This document shows, in pieces, positions 35,354 to 47,985 of a stretch of DNA of 64,000 nucleotides; positions within the stretch are counted from its first letter, which is position 1; each line of letters begins with the position of its first letter. A model generated the notes under the pieces. It searched no databases and was not told the DNA's origin. It saw nothing but the letters and a program-made list of their open reading frames with translations. This DNA is from Cyathus striatus (lineage: Eukaryota > Basidiomycota > Agaricomycetes > Agaricales > Nidulariaceae). Both the position numbers and the translations under genes were made by a program. The stretch lies in NCBI GenBank assembly GCA_025738555.1, contig JAOVFP010000010.1, positions 2,666,001 to 2,730,000 of the forward strand, read 5' to 3'.

Positions 35354-37152
35354 TGTCATCACTGGCTACGGCTTCGAGCATTCTTGACCAACTTTCAGAG
35401 AAAGGAGATCTGTACTACAATGGGTAGATATAGCCTGGGCAAGTTTCGCTGTTCTTTCATTTCAACGTCCTGCTCATTGTCCATACAGCGTTTGGGGTGA
35501 GCAACAGGAAGCACTGAAATGGCCCACTGTGACCCTCCCCTTGGACTTTCTCGTCCCCAAATTCACCGGCCATCGCTCTCTGCGCACACTCCCTTTCTGG
35601 ACATGAGCCGTGCTTGGAAGGCTAGTGTACAGTACGACCTCAGCATGATTTGTTCCACCCCAAGACCGATAAACTTTAGCTGTTCCTGCGCCCCGGTCCT
35701 CATATTCTCGAAGATCGCTATCCTCTTCCAGCTGCCATCAAGTTCCTGGTGTAGGGAAGAATACTGGTCACAACTACACGCTGCTCTCGGAGGTCACAAG
35801 ATGGGGGTGGATAGTGGTGTTACGGAGGTCAACTGGTACGTGTATATTCGCGTTTCTCTCTTTCGGTTGTATGAGAAGCCCACTTACCCCCGTTTCCCTA
35901 TCCTAGCTGCTGCACCCACCATGCGAGCAGAAGACAGTGCGCCTTCACTTACCGTTGGTGGCACATACTAACGCTCCTATACAACGCGTCCTGAACATGT
36001 CGTTTTCCCTGAGTACTACACTACTCCACAATTCTAGTTACGTCCTTTTCAAGGTAGGTTTGAGCATCTATTCTCTCACTCCTTTTAGCTATTTTCTGAC
36101 TACCGCCTTCCGCAGACCAATCACCTCTCACCCGAAATGCCTCTCCCGCGCATACCCTACTCGATAGCTGAGACTGCAGCGCCGTGGAGGGAGTTCAGTG
36201 ACATATTTTACTCCAGAGCGAAGGACTGTTAAGCGGGTTGTTCAGGTGCCATTTGAAGGCACAGTATACTGAGCAAAGGTTCGTTTCTGATTTTATCACC
36301 CGACATCGTTCAACTTACTAAATTTAAATCCATTCTTCTTTTCTCCAGGACTTCATTCGTATGAAAGTAAAAGCCACCTCCATACGCCCGCAATGCGCTA
36401 TGTCCAACTTCGTAGATGATTTTGTTCGTCGTTCTCTCCTCTCGCTGGAGATGAATGGACTGCCTACCGTCGTACTCCTGGCTCACCATCCATTCCTTCA
36501 CGTACCGGCCCTCGGAATTGCGTCCTGACTACCTACCGTGGTCCACCGACATCGCACTCGAAATGCATTGGCATACTAAGTTCACAGTCGACTTTCGCAA
36601 GCGCATTTAACAGATATTTGGAAGAGGAGTGGGGGATGTCCAGGAGGTCTTTCGTACGTCAGCTGATGACGTTGCGATGGATGGAGGTAGCAGTTGTTTG
36701 TTCGGTTCACGGCGTACGTTTGCTTACACTAAGGTCACTTCCGTCTTTCTCCAGCTGTACAAGTAGAAGCGGCAGTAGCCTATAAACCCCTTGCTCCCAC
36801 AACGTTTGAAATATAACACCCAAAGGCTTATGTTGATTTGGCCTCTCGATCTCCGACCGCCAGCTTCCCACCGGGAATGTCCCCTGGTCACTATCCATCA
36901 TATGGCTAGTCCTACCACCGAGCCTTACTGTGCTTGTGCTCGGGGTGGGAGGAGGCAATCAGTTACCGGAAAGGTATATCAGTACGGGTTCGTAGATCGC
37001 CCCGCGAATTGATTATCTCTGGAACATGTTATACCACCACTTGCAGAACTGCATCCTGGCTTGCTGTACACTCCGGCGGGAGCCCGTGCTGTGAATGCCG
37101 GGTACGTTTCACTTCAACTCCTTTCTTTCCCATCTTAACGTTTACCTTGTAG

Positions 37153-37670
37153 AGCATGAAACGCCACCCATATTTCCTCACTCTCTTATGCGGGTCGTCC
37201 ACACGCCTCCAACCCATCCCAAGTTTAATCCTCCGGTGGAACGCTGATTGGATGTTCAGCATGATTCGTGAATATTGTCAAGATCAAGGGAACACGCAAT
37301 GCGATGAACAACGGCATGTTAGCTGCTGAGGGTGCTTTCGAGGAAGTCATTTGGTGTGCTGACGCCGAAACGACTCAGGGTACAGTGCTTGCTTCTGCTT
37401 GCCTAACTCTAGCTGCTGACACTTCGATTTGCTTAGAATCTACGTTTGGTTCTGAGGCTGAAGCTGTAAATGGAGAGGCAGACGATATGAGATCTTAGTA
37501 CGTCGACCTGCACATGTTCTGGATTGAGGATGAACCTGTACGAAGCTTGCAACTTCCGCCCTTCATTTGATACCGCCCTGGGAGTGCACAGCGTATTCTG
37601 GTGTGGGTACATTGTTTTTGAAGGGTGGGTACCATGGACTTTTAGACTCCGTGGAGGATGAGGTGAGTCG
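37153..37670 (+). pseudogene. ETFDH 3' portion (decayed), in copy 6
   Basis: An acceptor-like pyrimidine tract ending CTTGTAG precedes an exon reading SMKRHPYF, then GGTLIGCSA, then FVNIVKIKGTRNAMNN and GMLAAEGAFEE. These are the conserved C-terminal ETFDH block in order. After a spacer, 37470-37665 reads YVDLHMFWIE and, one frame over, NLYEACNFRPSFDTALGVH and WVPWTFRL, the expected end of the protein. In-frame stops lie inside the first exon (TAA and TGA near 37225-37265), another lies before YVDLH, and there is at least one frameshift. It is non-functional. The upstream two thirds of ETFDH were not recognised in this repeat. Confidence 0.8.
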
Positions 37671-37970
37671 ATGCGTGTATTATGTGCTGGCTAGAGCTGC
37701 CTTCGCATCACTTTCCCAAGTCCCAAAATCTTCTGTACATCTTTCTCTTTCTTTCTCTTTCTACTTTTGTTTCTTCGTCCATTCGATCACTAACACCTCT
37801 CCTACACAGAAAACCCTCACTTCGTACGACTTGTCACACACCGCCTCCCTGAGACCACACCAGACAATAGAATGGCCGCTCTCAACGGACATCATGACAA
37901 GCTCGTGCATTTGCGTGTTGTCAAGATTAGGAAGTTTATGGGTCAGCTTGACGTCACTGAAGCTGGTAAT

Positions 37971-38291
37971 TGTGAGAAGTAACAAAGAATAAGGAGGGTG
38001 GTTGAGAGAGAATAGAGGATAATGAAAAGCAAAGAGGGTGATAGTGGAGCAAAGACTCAAACACAAACACTGACACAGACACAGATGGGGAGGAAACTTG
38101 TTAACAACTATCAAGTTACAGAGTGTTTATATACTGGGTGTATCTACCAAAGTCCAACCAAGGTCCTGTAACTAAGGTAACTGACAGCTGTCAATCTGTC
38201 AATCAAGTATCTGTCAATCACAGAACTGTCAAGTATGACAGGTGACAAGTGGCAGCTGTCAAAGAAGCTGTGCAACCCTGAATATCTAACA
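37971..38291 (-). mobile_element. Solo LTR (321 bp) with 5-bp target duplication GTAAT
   Basis: On the minus strand it starts TGTTAGATATTC and ends CTTCTCACA. It is flanked by GTAAT at 37966-37970 and 38292-38296. The related sequence in copy 3 (reverse complement of about 18000-18030) and copy 4 reads through without it. A TATA-like TATATAAAC lies on the minus strand near 38128-38135. A short run of CTGTCAATC-type repeats lies inside (38188-38225). It is unrelated in sequence to the other two solo LTRs. Confidence 0.8.
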
Positions 38292-41200
38292 GTAATGAGA
38301 GCAATGTGGTTGTGAGCGCAGGCCCCGCTGCCCAACCCTCTGCTCGTTCGACACCCAGGCTCCCTTCGCTGCAAATCACCGTGTTCTACTTCAGGTACTA
38401 ATCTCGCTGTAATTTCAACTTCCCTACGTTTCGTTAGTGTAGCTCGGCGTATGGTGTGTATCCCCCTTATGCGCCTGGGGGCCGAACTGTGGATACCAAA
38501 CACGTCCATTAGCTTGCTCAATATTCACGCTGTTGCATAATTGTACGCAGTAGCTGTTGTCATTCTCATGTTGTACAGTCTGCTAATGTCACGTCTTACT
38601 AATGCTGATAGATATTTTTAGTACGAATCGATTGGAATGAAATGTGTGGGTGCGTTATGCATCATTCTATTCACAATGCATAGATGTACACAATCGCTTT
38701 TATCTCCTAACGTCACGCCTTAAGACCGAATACATCCATTATTTTCACATGAGCATCGCTCTTGCGCGTCTATGTTGATGGATATATTTTTGTGCAAATC
38801 GATTAGATTGAACCATGATGTGTGGGTATGTACTACTTGAAGGAGGTTATGGGCGCATGTGGCATGATATTTCACATACTGTACATACAATGTTTTCTTA
38901 GCATCGTCGCCTGTCGAAGATAAACAACATGTGCGTAAGTACGTGATTTTCGATATATTAGATTATGAGTTCTTAACCAACATTCTATCGTACTATCAAT
39001 CATATGGCATAGGTAGTAGGTACAATATCAACCAGTCGCCCATACTCCAGGGCAAAGCCTGACAGAATCTTTCCTATGGTAGATATATCCTGTATGCGTA
39101 TAGAGGCGTATAATTCTGTATTTTAGTACGGAGCGATTAGAACAAGCTATGTAGGTATAGGCTAGGTATGTACTACTCGATGAATGGCATGGGTGCGTGC
39201 GGCATGATACACATTAATCGATAATCACATGATATAGACTGTTCCCAAACGATGTACTATTTTTAGTTAACATGAAGCATCACCTGGGGTGCTTGTGGGC
39301 TCGATCCCATGACATGATCTTAGCAGACTGCACAGCCTGAAAGGGAGAAATCGATTGCGAGCTGTTGCCTGCTGTTGCGCAGCGTGACCACCGTTTGGTT
39401 TTGTTCGCCGTGAACCCCGGAGTTAGATCGAAGGTTGGTGACAGGCTCGGTGTGCGGCACGTGAGATCCTAATGATTGGTGTTCTACGTCTTGTTCACCT
39501 GCACCACGCCTGGGAAGCATCGAATTTAGGAGTAAAGCCGGCGTCGGGGAGCGGGCGTTTCTAGGTTGGAAAAGGCTTGCAAAGTAGACTGGCTAACGAT
39601 AGATAAGTTGCTGTCGAAAAGGAGGTGATAGGAATTACATCACATATCCAAGAGCCAGGATGTGGAGGTTGACTCGAGAAAACAACTCAGTTCGTCGAAA
39701 AAGGGAAGAAGGTGCGGGACTGTAGACACCCTTATACAGGGCAATCGTTCGTGTAGGTTGTACATCAGAGATGGCCTAGCACGAAGATCTATAAGTGCCA
39801 TGTTCATGGATGCCTACACTTCAGGTAGGCCATCGCTAGATTCTCTTTCATAGCTACCAGCCAAACGAGCCCTCATGCATTCCTGTGAGTTATCCGTTAC
39901 AGTACCCTCTACATCGATGCTTCTCTCCAAGATTGGGGTTATGGGAAGATGAGGGAAATGAAGCTGGGGATGTCACCACGTAAATGTGAGGCGATACATG
40001 CGACTGCAGCTGAAAGAAGAAAGGAAGCTTCAGAAATTTCTTGTGGAGAGTGCACCACGAGCAGAGATGCCACTCGTAACGTTAAACGTTGAGAGGTGAC
40101 GGGACTAGATGACAAAACAACGAAGAACTCTTCCGATGACTCGATGGTAGTTGAAGAAGAGAAACGGGAACATAAGATCGCCAGTGATTGATGTCATCGT
40201 TCCATCCTGGGAACAAGACTTACTGGTTGACTTAAAGGGCTTGGTGCAGATGGACATGATGAACGATAATCGGTGTCGTGCTCTGAAGGTAACACTCCAA
40301 CCAATCCGAGTCCGATGAGCAACTATCGTGGCCGAAGGGAGAGTAGCAGGGACCTGGACATCGTAGCAGGCTGCAAGGCTTGTAACAGAGAAAGAGATGC
40401 AGAGCGAATGGAAGAGGGAATACCATAGGAAAAGGATGATTGGATTCACGCTCGTGGTTGGAGTTCGTAGGAAGCCCAGCGTGAACGGAGTCGACGACGC
40501 AGCATCCGTGATAGCCGAACAGAATAATGCCCAGGTCGACGAAGGTACCGAGGAGGTCACTCATCCGTATAACAGGCGGGAATAATGCCCCGGTTGACGA
40601 CCTTCCAGACCACCCTGGACAGGCAAGAACGCGCATTTGGCATTAGACTGCTGGTGGCAAGGAAGCCTTCGAAGTGGTGCACTCGAGTGGATACGTGGTC
40701 CTCCGTGGGAAGGGCAGTAGGACGTATCAGTATATCGCGGCTCCTGCTGCGCGCTGGAAGAAGGGGCGGACAATCACATTAACAGACAGTGTGACGAAAT
40801 GGTAATAAAAGAAAATGCGTACCATCTTGCGTAGACTACAACGAATCGCTCTCACAAATCACCCCATCCTCCTCAAGTACCACGACAATCCACCCTGATA
40901 TCTCTTCATTCTTCATCTCGACCGTTACTGCGTGATGACCTGACCACTGGGCACAGAGTAGAAGTGTACATCATTCATGCGTCTCCAGCTGGACGAGACA
41001 ACGAGCATTTGGGGAGGCGGCTGGACTTTAAGTTTCGCCTTAAGAGGTTTGTTGGTGATCTTTATATGACGAGGGCAACTGAGAGTTAACCGAAAGAAGA
41101 GCAGACGCAAACTTAGTGGGCTGTTGTCGTCCGGGGCAGAAATTTGGGAACGCACCTTGTTCTAGGATGAAACAGCACCAAACAGCCTCCCAATCCTCTA

Positions 41201-42010
41201 GCTTCAATTCTGTGTCGAACTACTTTGTAACCCGAGTCCAACTGCAGAGCGGGGTCTACGATGATGAGGGTAAGAGGCGGGTGTAATGTGAAGGGTTATA
41301 GTCAGAACACGATTAATATAAACGGGAAGAAGGGAGTTTGTACCTAAAATAGCAAGGATAAAGTTGAACGTTGAGATGATTAAGTGACGCACTGGCAGCT
41401 TGTTCTGTGTGCTTTGAATGAGGTTCTGAGCATGTGTCGTAGATGTGTAGAGGTGCGCAGCTCATACTCGCATGAGAGGAAAGGACATCTGTAAGAAAGG
41501 AAGGCCATGTAAGCAGGTTTTAGTTCAACGTATGCAAGAACGTGGTGAGTACCAATTGTGGCACTGCAATACCATGGCTATGTGCAATTGGCACTCTCGC
41601 TTCAGCGCTTCAGCACTCAGTACTAGCTTGATGCATGACAGAGCATGTCAGGACTCCATGGCGTTGGGAGATGGGCGAACAGTGCATGAGGTAGACAGAC
41701 TGGCCAGGCTGAACTTGAAGGTCTGTCTTCGGGAGGTGGTTTCAACTTGGTTTCAACGACATCCGCCAGGTGCATGAGATTGTGGGCAGGATGCAGAAAG
41801 ACATATTTTGAGGCATGGTACAATGCTACGAAGACTCAGAGCATCACAAAAGCGGTGGGTTGGAGAGTAAGGAGCACTGGTGAACTGGCAGAAAATGGGG
41901 TGAACGACGACGGCGCTTCGTCGGCAATGCGAACAGTCACGTCACATTACCGTACATCAATGTCGCGCTCGTCGTTTGTCACGACTTGGTCATGACGACA
42001 ACACGACGAC

Positions 42011-43385
42011 GACGGACCGCGTACTCTTAGCTTCATCTATTCTCTTGCTTACTCTGGGCCTTTCCCGCAGATAGCCCGGCAATCTCGCCCTTATCATTAC
42101 AGTGTTGGTCTGCTCCTTGGTACACCTGATTGAAATCGGCATGCATAGCTTCACCTAAAGTGTTTCTGTTAAATCTAAGTACATATTCATGATAAAAGGT
42201 ATATTGAGAGTAACTATACCAGGTTTTGTGGTGGTTCTATAAGTAGCTATGTAAATACAACATAGATTAAAGGAGGGGATGGTTTTCAGGCAAAATTCAC
42301 TCCTTGAAACAGTTCAGTCACAGGTGTTACTCGCCCGTCAGAGATGATTTGGCAGAGACAGCGTGACAGGGATCAACAAAATATGATGGAAGGCCTGTCA
42401 CACAGACATACATTCTTCTGCACATTTTGTTGTTAGATTTTTTATGCCACCATGTGCTGCTCAATGAGCATAAATTTTTTTACACATATTCCACCTTTGG
42501 GTGCCATTATGCTAATATTTATTTGGAGATGAAAACTTAATGTAGTAACAAACTAATTGGCAGCAACAATTGTCTCAAATTAGACATAGCCGCTGATTCT
42601 GCATCATTCGTTCAACATCTCAACATCCCTTTCACAGAAATATGTCAGATTTATTTTCTGAGGAGTTCACACATATTAAAGCACATATGCAAAATATGGT
42701 GATGATTGAACGACTGAGGAAGGCAGGAGGGCGGGGTTTTCCAAGGAGTGATACTGTTTCAAGGAGTGGACCAACACTGTAGCAGTCTACTGAGTCTTTG
42801 GTGTGTACCTTCCGCTGTTCGAGGCTTTCGTGTCTCCAGTGCAGTCAAGTTATTTTGGTAAAGAAGAACCATACCGTGGCCCATGCTTTGAAAGTGAACT
42901 AATAAACGTTGAAATTTTGAAATGCTGAACCATATTGAGTGTTGATTGCGTTATGGGATACATACTTGGGATACCTCGTATATGAGTTGCAGTTCTCTCC
43001 GATCTACACAACAGATTCGGCGCCAATGTAATTTCTTTCCCTGCCTTTCCAGAACACTTCGATGTTGTGCAAGTATCAATGTTCGGGCTTCACCTACCGA
43101 TCCTGAACGCGATGTCGTATACTATCGCTTACCTAGTTCTGCTCAACTTTTTCTTTTCAACATCGTCTCCACAACACAATATTTATCTTACATGTAATGT
43201 ACACAGCTAGAAAGCTATGCTTCTCAGCTTCTAGAATATGCAATTTTTATTTCAAAAATGAGACAGGATATGTGGCCAGGTTGCTTTCGAAGAAGGGCTC
43301 ATTTAGGGCCCAATTCACTCAGTTGTGGTTAATTCGTCACACCAGGTCACATCAAATTTCAGGCCCAGCACTCGGCATCGACTCG
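42011..43385. other. Gene-free DNA containing a split piece of the NLR-3 5' flank
   Basis: From about 42920 to 43090 the sequence matches 20885-21030, the distal part of the NLR-2 flank. The match breaks at about 43090 and resumes at about 46920, so roughly 3.8 kb (solo LTR and pogo-like region) has been inserted there. The remainder shows no coding content. Confidence 0.55.
42298..42768. repeat. Inverted-repeat element (471 bp, CACTCCTTGAAACAG ends)
   Basis: CACTCCTTGAAACAG at 42298-42312 is matched by its exact inverted complement at 42754-42768. The interior has no reading frame of note. I could not find a convincing target-site duplication, so its class is open. Confidence 0.5.
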
Positions 43386-43390
43386 GAATT

Positions 43391-43763
43391 TGTTAGGATT
43401 TCGTCACTTATCTAATCTTTTATCTAATCATATCTTATCTATGTCATGTGATAGTCACATGACCTACAATGCGGACACCATGCGTATCAACATACGTTAT
43501 TCATCATGACTGTGGGCACAGTTACACAGTTTGGCCATACATATTACATGAGTTCTTAATGTAGAAGCACAGTAACATGCGTTGTAGTGTAGGTTAATGT
43601 ACATGTGATTACTTCATGGTTCTTTTCTATAAATACGGTCTTTCTAGTTAGTAGTTCGTTATTCTTGTGCTAGTTTATTCCAGACTAGTAATAAGACTCA
43701 TCTTTCTCTCACGTTCAAGTGTTTAAGTTCGGCTTCGAGTATTTTGCTCGTCTGTCGCTAACA
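43391..43763 (+). mobile_element. Solo LTR (373 bp) with 5-bp target duplication GAATT
   Basis: It starts TGTTAGGATTTCGTC and ends TCTGTCGCTAACA, with a 6-bp terminal inverted repeat TGTTAG/CTAACA. It is flanked by GAATT at 43386-43390 and 43764-43768. A TATA box-like CTATAAATACGG near 43629 followed by a probable transcript start region fits LTR promoter layout in plus orientation. No internal retrotransposon sequence remains. Confidence 0.85.
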
Positions 43764-43902
43764 GAATTTCAAACAGGACTGCAATGCGGACAACCGACAA
43801 AGTGTCATCACCGTTTTGTCGCACAGACAAGAAATGTCCCATCTACTTATTTTATGCTACAATGAGGGCTAGCTATTGTTATGGAGCATGACTATTAGAA
43901 TA

Positions 43903-46444
43903 CTAGAGGTTTCCTTGGGTATTATGGTGGACTACTGTAGAATTACTGTAGGATTGCGGTAAGAAAGAAGTATTAGAGGGGCTAGCATATAATAAATGAT
44001 GATAATGTGATGGTATAGATGAAGATGGTTGGTAGTAAGAGGGTACTGGAGCTCGCATTGGGTTAAGATGTACTGAGGTTCCAAATGTACGAGGAGTAAA
44101 GGCTGGATTTGAGGTTTCTGCAGGCTGAGGAATGGTATTAACTGTAGTCATGGATGTACCACAGGTTGTCGAGCTTGGAGTTGTACTGTTTTCAGTTCCA
44201 GGCCTTATGTCTCATTGTTCACGGCTGCTATAGAGACCTGCAAATCGTGGGTTGTCCATGAGTTCAGGGTGCGAGGTAAGGTGTTCTTTAATGATGGTCT
44301 TGAGGTCTTCATTTGTGCACACTTTCCCGGTGTCTGGATTGGTCAGCGATAATGATAACGCAATCATGATCTCAGAAAGGTCATCCTTGTTCTTGCTTGC
44401 CAACCACCCTGTGAATGCCAACATTGGCCCTTTAGCCAATCGCTCAGCTCTCCGCAGCTCTGCCATTGCCTCTCGCCTCTCCTTTGCCTCTTGTTTCTTT
44501 CTGGCTTTGGCATTCTTCTGTGCTATCTTCTCTTGAAATTGAACCTTCCCAACACCTGATGTTAGCAACCTAGAACCCAATTGCAGAGCCGGCTGCTTTC
44601 TTGTCCGGTTCTTCTTTGCATTAGCACGATGATGCAGTTTGTTAATTTGGCTTGCCGCCATTGCACAGTGAGTGGTTCTTTGATCAACCTCATCTTGCAG
44701 CTGTCTCTTCTCTTCCTGTAGCCATAAAATTTCTCCCATAGCATAATGAAATTTTTTTGTGTCTGACCACTCTGAAGGAAATTGTATGGGTGCTTCATGT
44801 CACTGGTGGAAGCTGGGGACAGGAAAGGGAGGGGCTTCATTGTTGGTGAAATCAACAGGTGGGGGGGAGGCCTGACACGTTGGATGCGTCTCCATGGATT
44901 GCTGACTAGCATCCACCAGTGCATCAGTGGCATTGTTTATTCCTTCAACACGAGGCATCAATGTGTTTGGGAAAAGAAGCATGGGTGGTGATGGATTCTC
45001 TGACACCCCGGGTACGTTGGTTTCATCTTGCATTTCCATGTCCTCAGACTCAGACTTGTCATCCCCAGCATTACCATTGCCCTCTTCTTCTTCATTGTCA
45101 TTGTTATCACTGTCAAGCTCATCATCTGATAGCTGAGCATCATTGTAGGTGTGTGGTGAGACCGGGTATGTTGAAGGAAGATGGGCATGTACTGATGTCT
45201 GGTGACTAGGTGCAAAGTCTTCCGACATAAATATATGTGGATTCACAGGGCATATACCACTTTTATGAAAGGCCTCTTTAATCATTTTTTCCTTAAAGGC
45301 CTCCTGCCGTGCGTCCATATAAACTCTAACAAAATCTTGAATTGGTACTTCAAGACCTGTTTTCTCCAGGTGTTTGTTGCATTGCTTCGCAAATGTTCGA
45401 CTAAGTGGTCCAAATACGCCAACGTCCAATGGCTGAAGTCAGTGTGTTGTGTGTGGTGGGAAGCAGAGTAAGTGGATGTTATTTTCAAGTGCCAGATTAT
45501 GAATTTCTTCAGTAAGGTGGGATCGATGTCCATCAAATATGAGAAGAATAGGCTTTCCACTGGTATTGCGGGCTGTTGCTTGTGGTATAAAGGAGTTCTT
45601 GAACCACTCGGTCCCGAGGCGGTCATCTGTCCAGCCATTGGGAGAAGTCCCAACTCTTCACATCTGTAAGCTTGTGTAATGTGTATTCCGGGTAATACAT
45701 TACTTACGAAATCTCATCATCCACCTCCAGCCATCCCTGGTGAAAATGGGTACCTGGAAATATAAACCCTGGCTTGATTGAACCTCCATCTGCGCTGACA
45801 CATTCAATGATTGTGACAAGCTCAAGGTTCCTGCTTGCACTTCAATATGATGGCTGCTTTGACCTTGGTATGAGGAACTTCTCAGGCTGGATTTTATGAC
45901 CTCCTCCCCGTTGACATCCTTTCTCATCCATGTTGTAGACATTCTCCCATGGTATTTGTAGGTTGTCAAGTGTCTTCTGCAACAGAATGAAGTGATCCCG
46001 CACATCTGTCTCGTTGAATGCCCGTGCACGCTTAGGATCAAGTCCTGATGGCTTTCCAAGCTTGATTGTAGGGTGTCGTCGTAAGAACCGCACAATCCAG
46101 TTCTTTCCTGGTTGAACACGACCACCTGTAACATATGTGATTGTACGTCGAAGGTCTTTTTTGCTAAGTGGCTGACCCTGTGTGCTGAGCTCTTCAATCC
46201 AGTTAAGAATAATGTGCTCCTGAACATGGCTAAGAAGTTGTTGGGACTCATGAGCCTTTCGTGAGGCTGTAGCTTGACCATGGTATCGCCTCCGAAGTGT
46301 GCTATATTTAACTTCAAACTGCTTGGCCACCTTGGCCATAGAGAGCTGGTCATCAGGAGGAAGAGAAAGCTGAGCACATAGAAAGTCACAAGCTTGATGG
46401 AGTCTGGCTTCTTTGTCGACATCTTGCTTTCTGGACCTCCCCAT
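43903..46444 (-). pseudogene. Pogo-like (Tc1/mariner superfamily) DDE transposase, stopped by in-frame TGAs
   Basis: A cut-and-paste transposase acting in the nucleus on its own TIRs. From the ATG at 46444: an HTH psq-type motif (SMAKVAKQFEVKYSTLRRR), a CENP-B/Tc5-type second HTH (with NWIEELSTQGQPLSKKDLR), then the DDE catalytic domain with VYNMDEKG, LIFDGHRSHL and LQPLDVGVFGPL, and a charged C-terminal tail (LQEEKRQLQDEVDQR, then RLLTSGVGK). A probable short intron lies at about 45664-45707 (GTAAGT donor); frame continues with an acceptor slightly downstream or after a small indel. In-frame TGAs lie at 45842-45844, 45439-45441 and 44800-44802. A fourth, at 44212-44214, may be the true end, otherwise the frame runs to TAG at 43903. 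All three internal stops fit CGA-to-TGA change. TIRs were not located. Confidence 0.85.
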
Positions 46445-47051
46445 ATGCAAGGCTCAAGCTGCCAGCGATTTCCCATTTGGGCTGCAAAATGGTAAGGGTG
46501 TTGGAGTTCAAATGGAATGACCCTGAAATTCTCTATGTTGTCACGCTCAACTTGAATCTTTGTTTATGCCTTTGGCAGTGAAGATATTGTTCCAGTTTTG
46601 TTACAGACTGTTTTCTATTGCAATATAAATGTAGCATGCGAAGTTTGAAAGTGAACACAAGCTTTTCTGTTGCATTATTGAACAAGATGTACTAAATTTT
46701 GGTTTTTTGGTATCTAATCGACATATATCAGTTGTTTCCAGTCCGTTTTTTCCAAAATAAAATCGAGATTCATATATAAAATACATTAATACACAAATGT
46801 GCAAGTTTTTATCGTTATCGGATGAGTGGATGTGCTGAAAAATCAAGTTAACCATAAGTAGGTGAATTGCCAAGATTATTCATCACTAGGTAAATGATAG
46901 TAGAGCATGTCATTAAACACCTCTATGGTTGATGCGATTGGCTAGGTCTATGGCTCTCCCACTAGTGTTGCCGCGGTGCGGCTAAAAGCCATGAGCCGAA
47001 TGAGCCGAACCGAATTTTAGCCAGACTGAGCTGTACTATCACCCATCAGTA

Positions 47052-47706
47052 CACAGGATAACCACTCCTTTGTACACCACTACTCCTTTGTACAGTAGCA
47101 CATTTCTCTAAAGCCTTTGCATGTATTACTTAATTTTGGGCATTATCCTGTACAGTATAAGGTAGAGATCAACTACATATGTTATTTTATATACATCTAT
47201 TTCTGTTTAAATGGTGATGCTGATTTTAGTGTGTTTTTGCAAAAATTTCGAAATTCTGACAATGCTGTTTCCTATGAATTTGTACACCGTTGGCTGATAT
47301 AGAAGTTATTTGGCGCTTATACATACTTTAAATGCATGCCTGCATCATTTTATTCATAAAAGTCTACGTGTTTACGGTGAAAATGGCAAGGTCTCCTTCT
47401 CATCCCCCAAAATAGAACATGATGTGTCACAAAGTGTGACATCTCGGAAGGCCTGATGGTGATGGCTTCTGCCGCTTATTAAGTCAATGTGACACTGTAC
47501 AACTGAATAGTGGTTCACGGAATTCGCATCAAAACGAATAAAACATAAATATCTCACCTAGTTCTTGTCATAGTGACGTGAAAGTTAAGTATGTTGTAGT
47601 ATGCAATTCAGCAAATATATATACCACGTTTTATGTAAATATAAAAATAATTGACAAAGATATAGCTAAAATGAATTTCGGTGTACAAAGGAGTGGTTAT
47701 CCTGTA
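47052..47706. mobile_element. Third-level TIR element (655 bp) splitting the left TIR of its host element
   Basis: Starts CACAGGATAACCACTCCTTT and ends with the near inverted complement AAAGGAGTGGTTATCCTGTA. TA lies on both sides (47050-47051, 47707-47708). Removing it and one TA restores the TIR of the enclosing element. Its subterminal region repeats the motif TCCTTTGTACA. There is no transposase. Confidence 0.8.
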
Positions 47707-47985
47707 TAGTTCGTGTTGATCACTGGTTCGTGTTGGGCAAATCTCTCCATATTGCCGCGCTCTTCTGCCCTTAATATTTGACTTCTATTATCTAGTAATG
47801 TTATTAAACTCGAATATCACCTCTAATTACTGAAAATCTCTCAAATTTTAGATGTCTGTTTTTGGAAGGTCGTCACACTGGCCATGTTGCAGCAAGGCGG
47901 AATCTGAAAGTGGTGATTGTTTTGATCATTTTGATGAGCGAAAAGCACGCTAAGAGCACTTGTTCAGTTTACTTATTACAGCATA

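Larger units (their letters stand above)
34916..42010 (+). repeat. Composite repeat, copy 6 (longest copy, plus orientation, split by two solo LTRs)
   Basis: Collinear with copy 2 from about 35359 to 41960, but longer because it retains about 360 bp with an ETFDH exon (37083-37440) and contains solo LTRs at 34991-35353 and 37971-38291. The right end (about 41910-42000) carries the CGGCGCTTCGTCGGCAATGC and CGCTCGTCGTTTGTCACGAC sequences that also mark the outer end of copy 3, although copy 3 has the opposite orientation. This supports inverted termini. The region after 38700 has no recognisable coding content. Confidence 0.7.

Noticed and set aside
45202..45669. Plus-strand frames opposite the pogo-like transposase
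   Set aside because: The minus strand explains the region through clear DDE and HTH motifs; the plus frames are antisense by-products.
43090..46920. TIRs for the pogo-like element at the edges of the 3.8-kb insertion
   Set aside because: A weak inverted similarity (ACTATC..TTACCTAGT) exists near 43110 and 46890, but it is short and imperfect and has no TA duplication that I could confirm, so element ends are left open.
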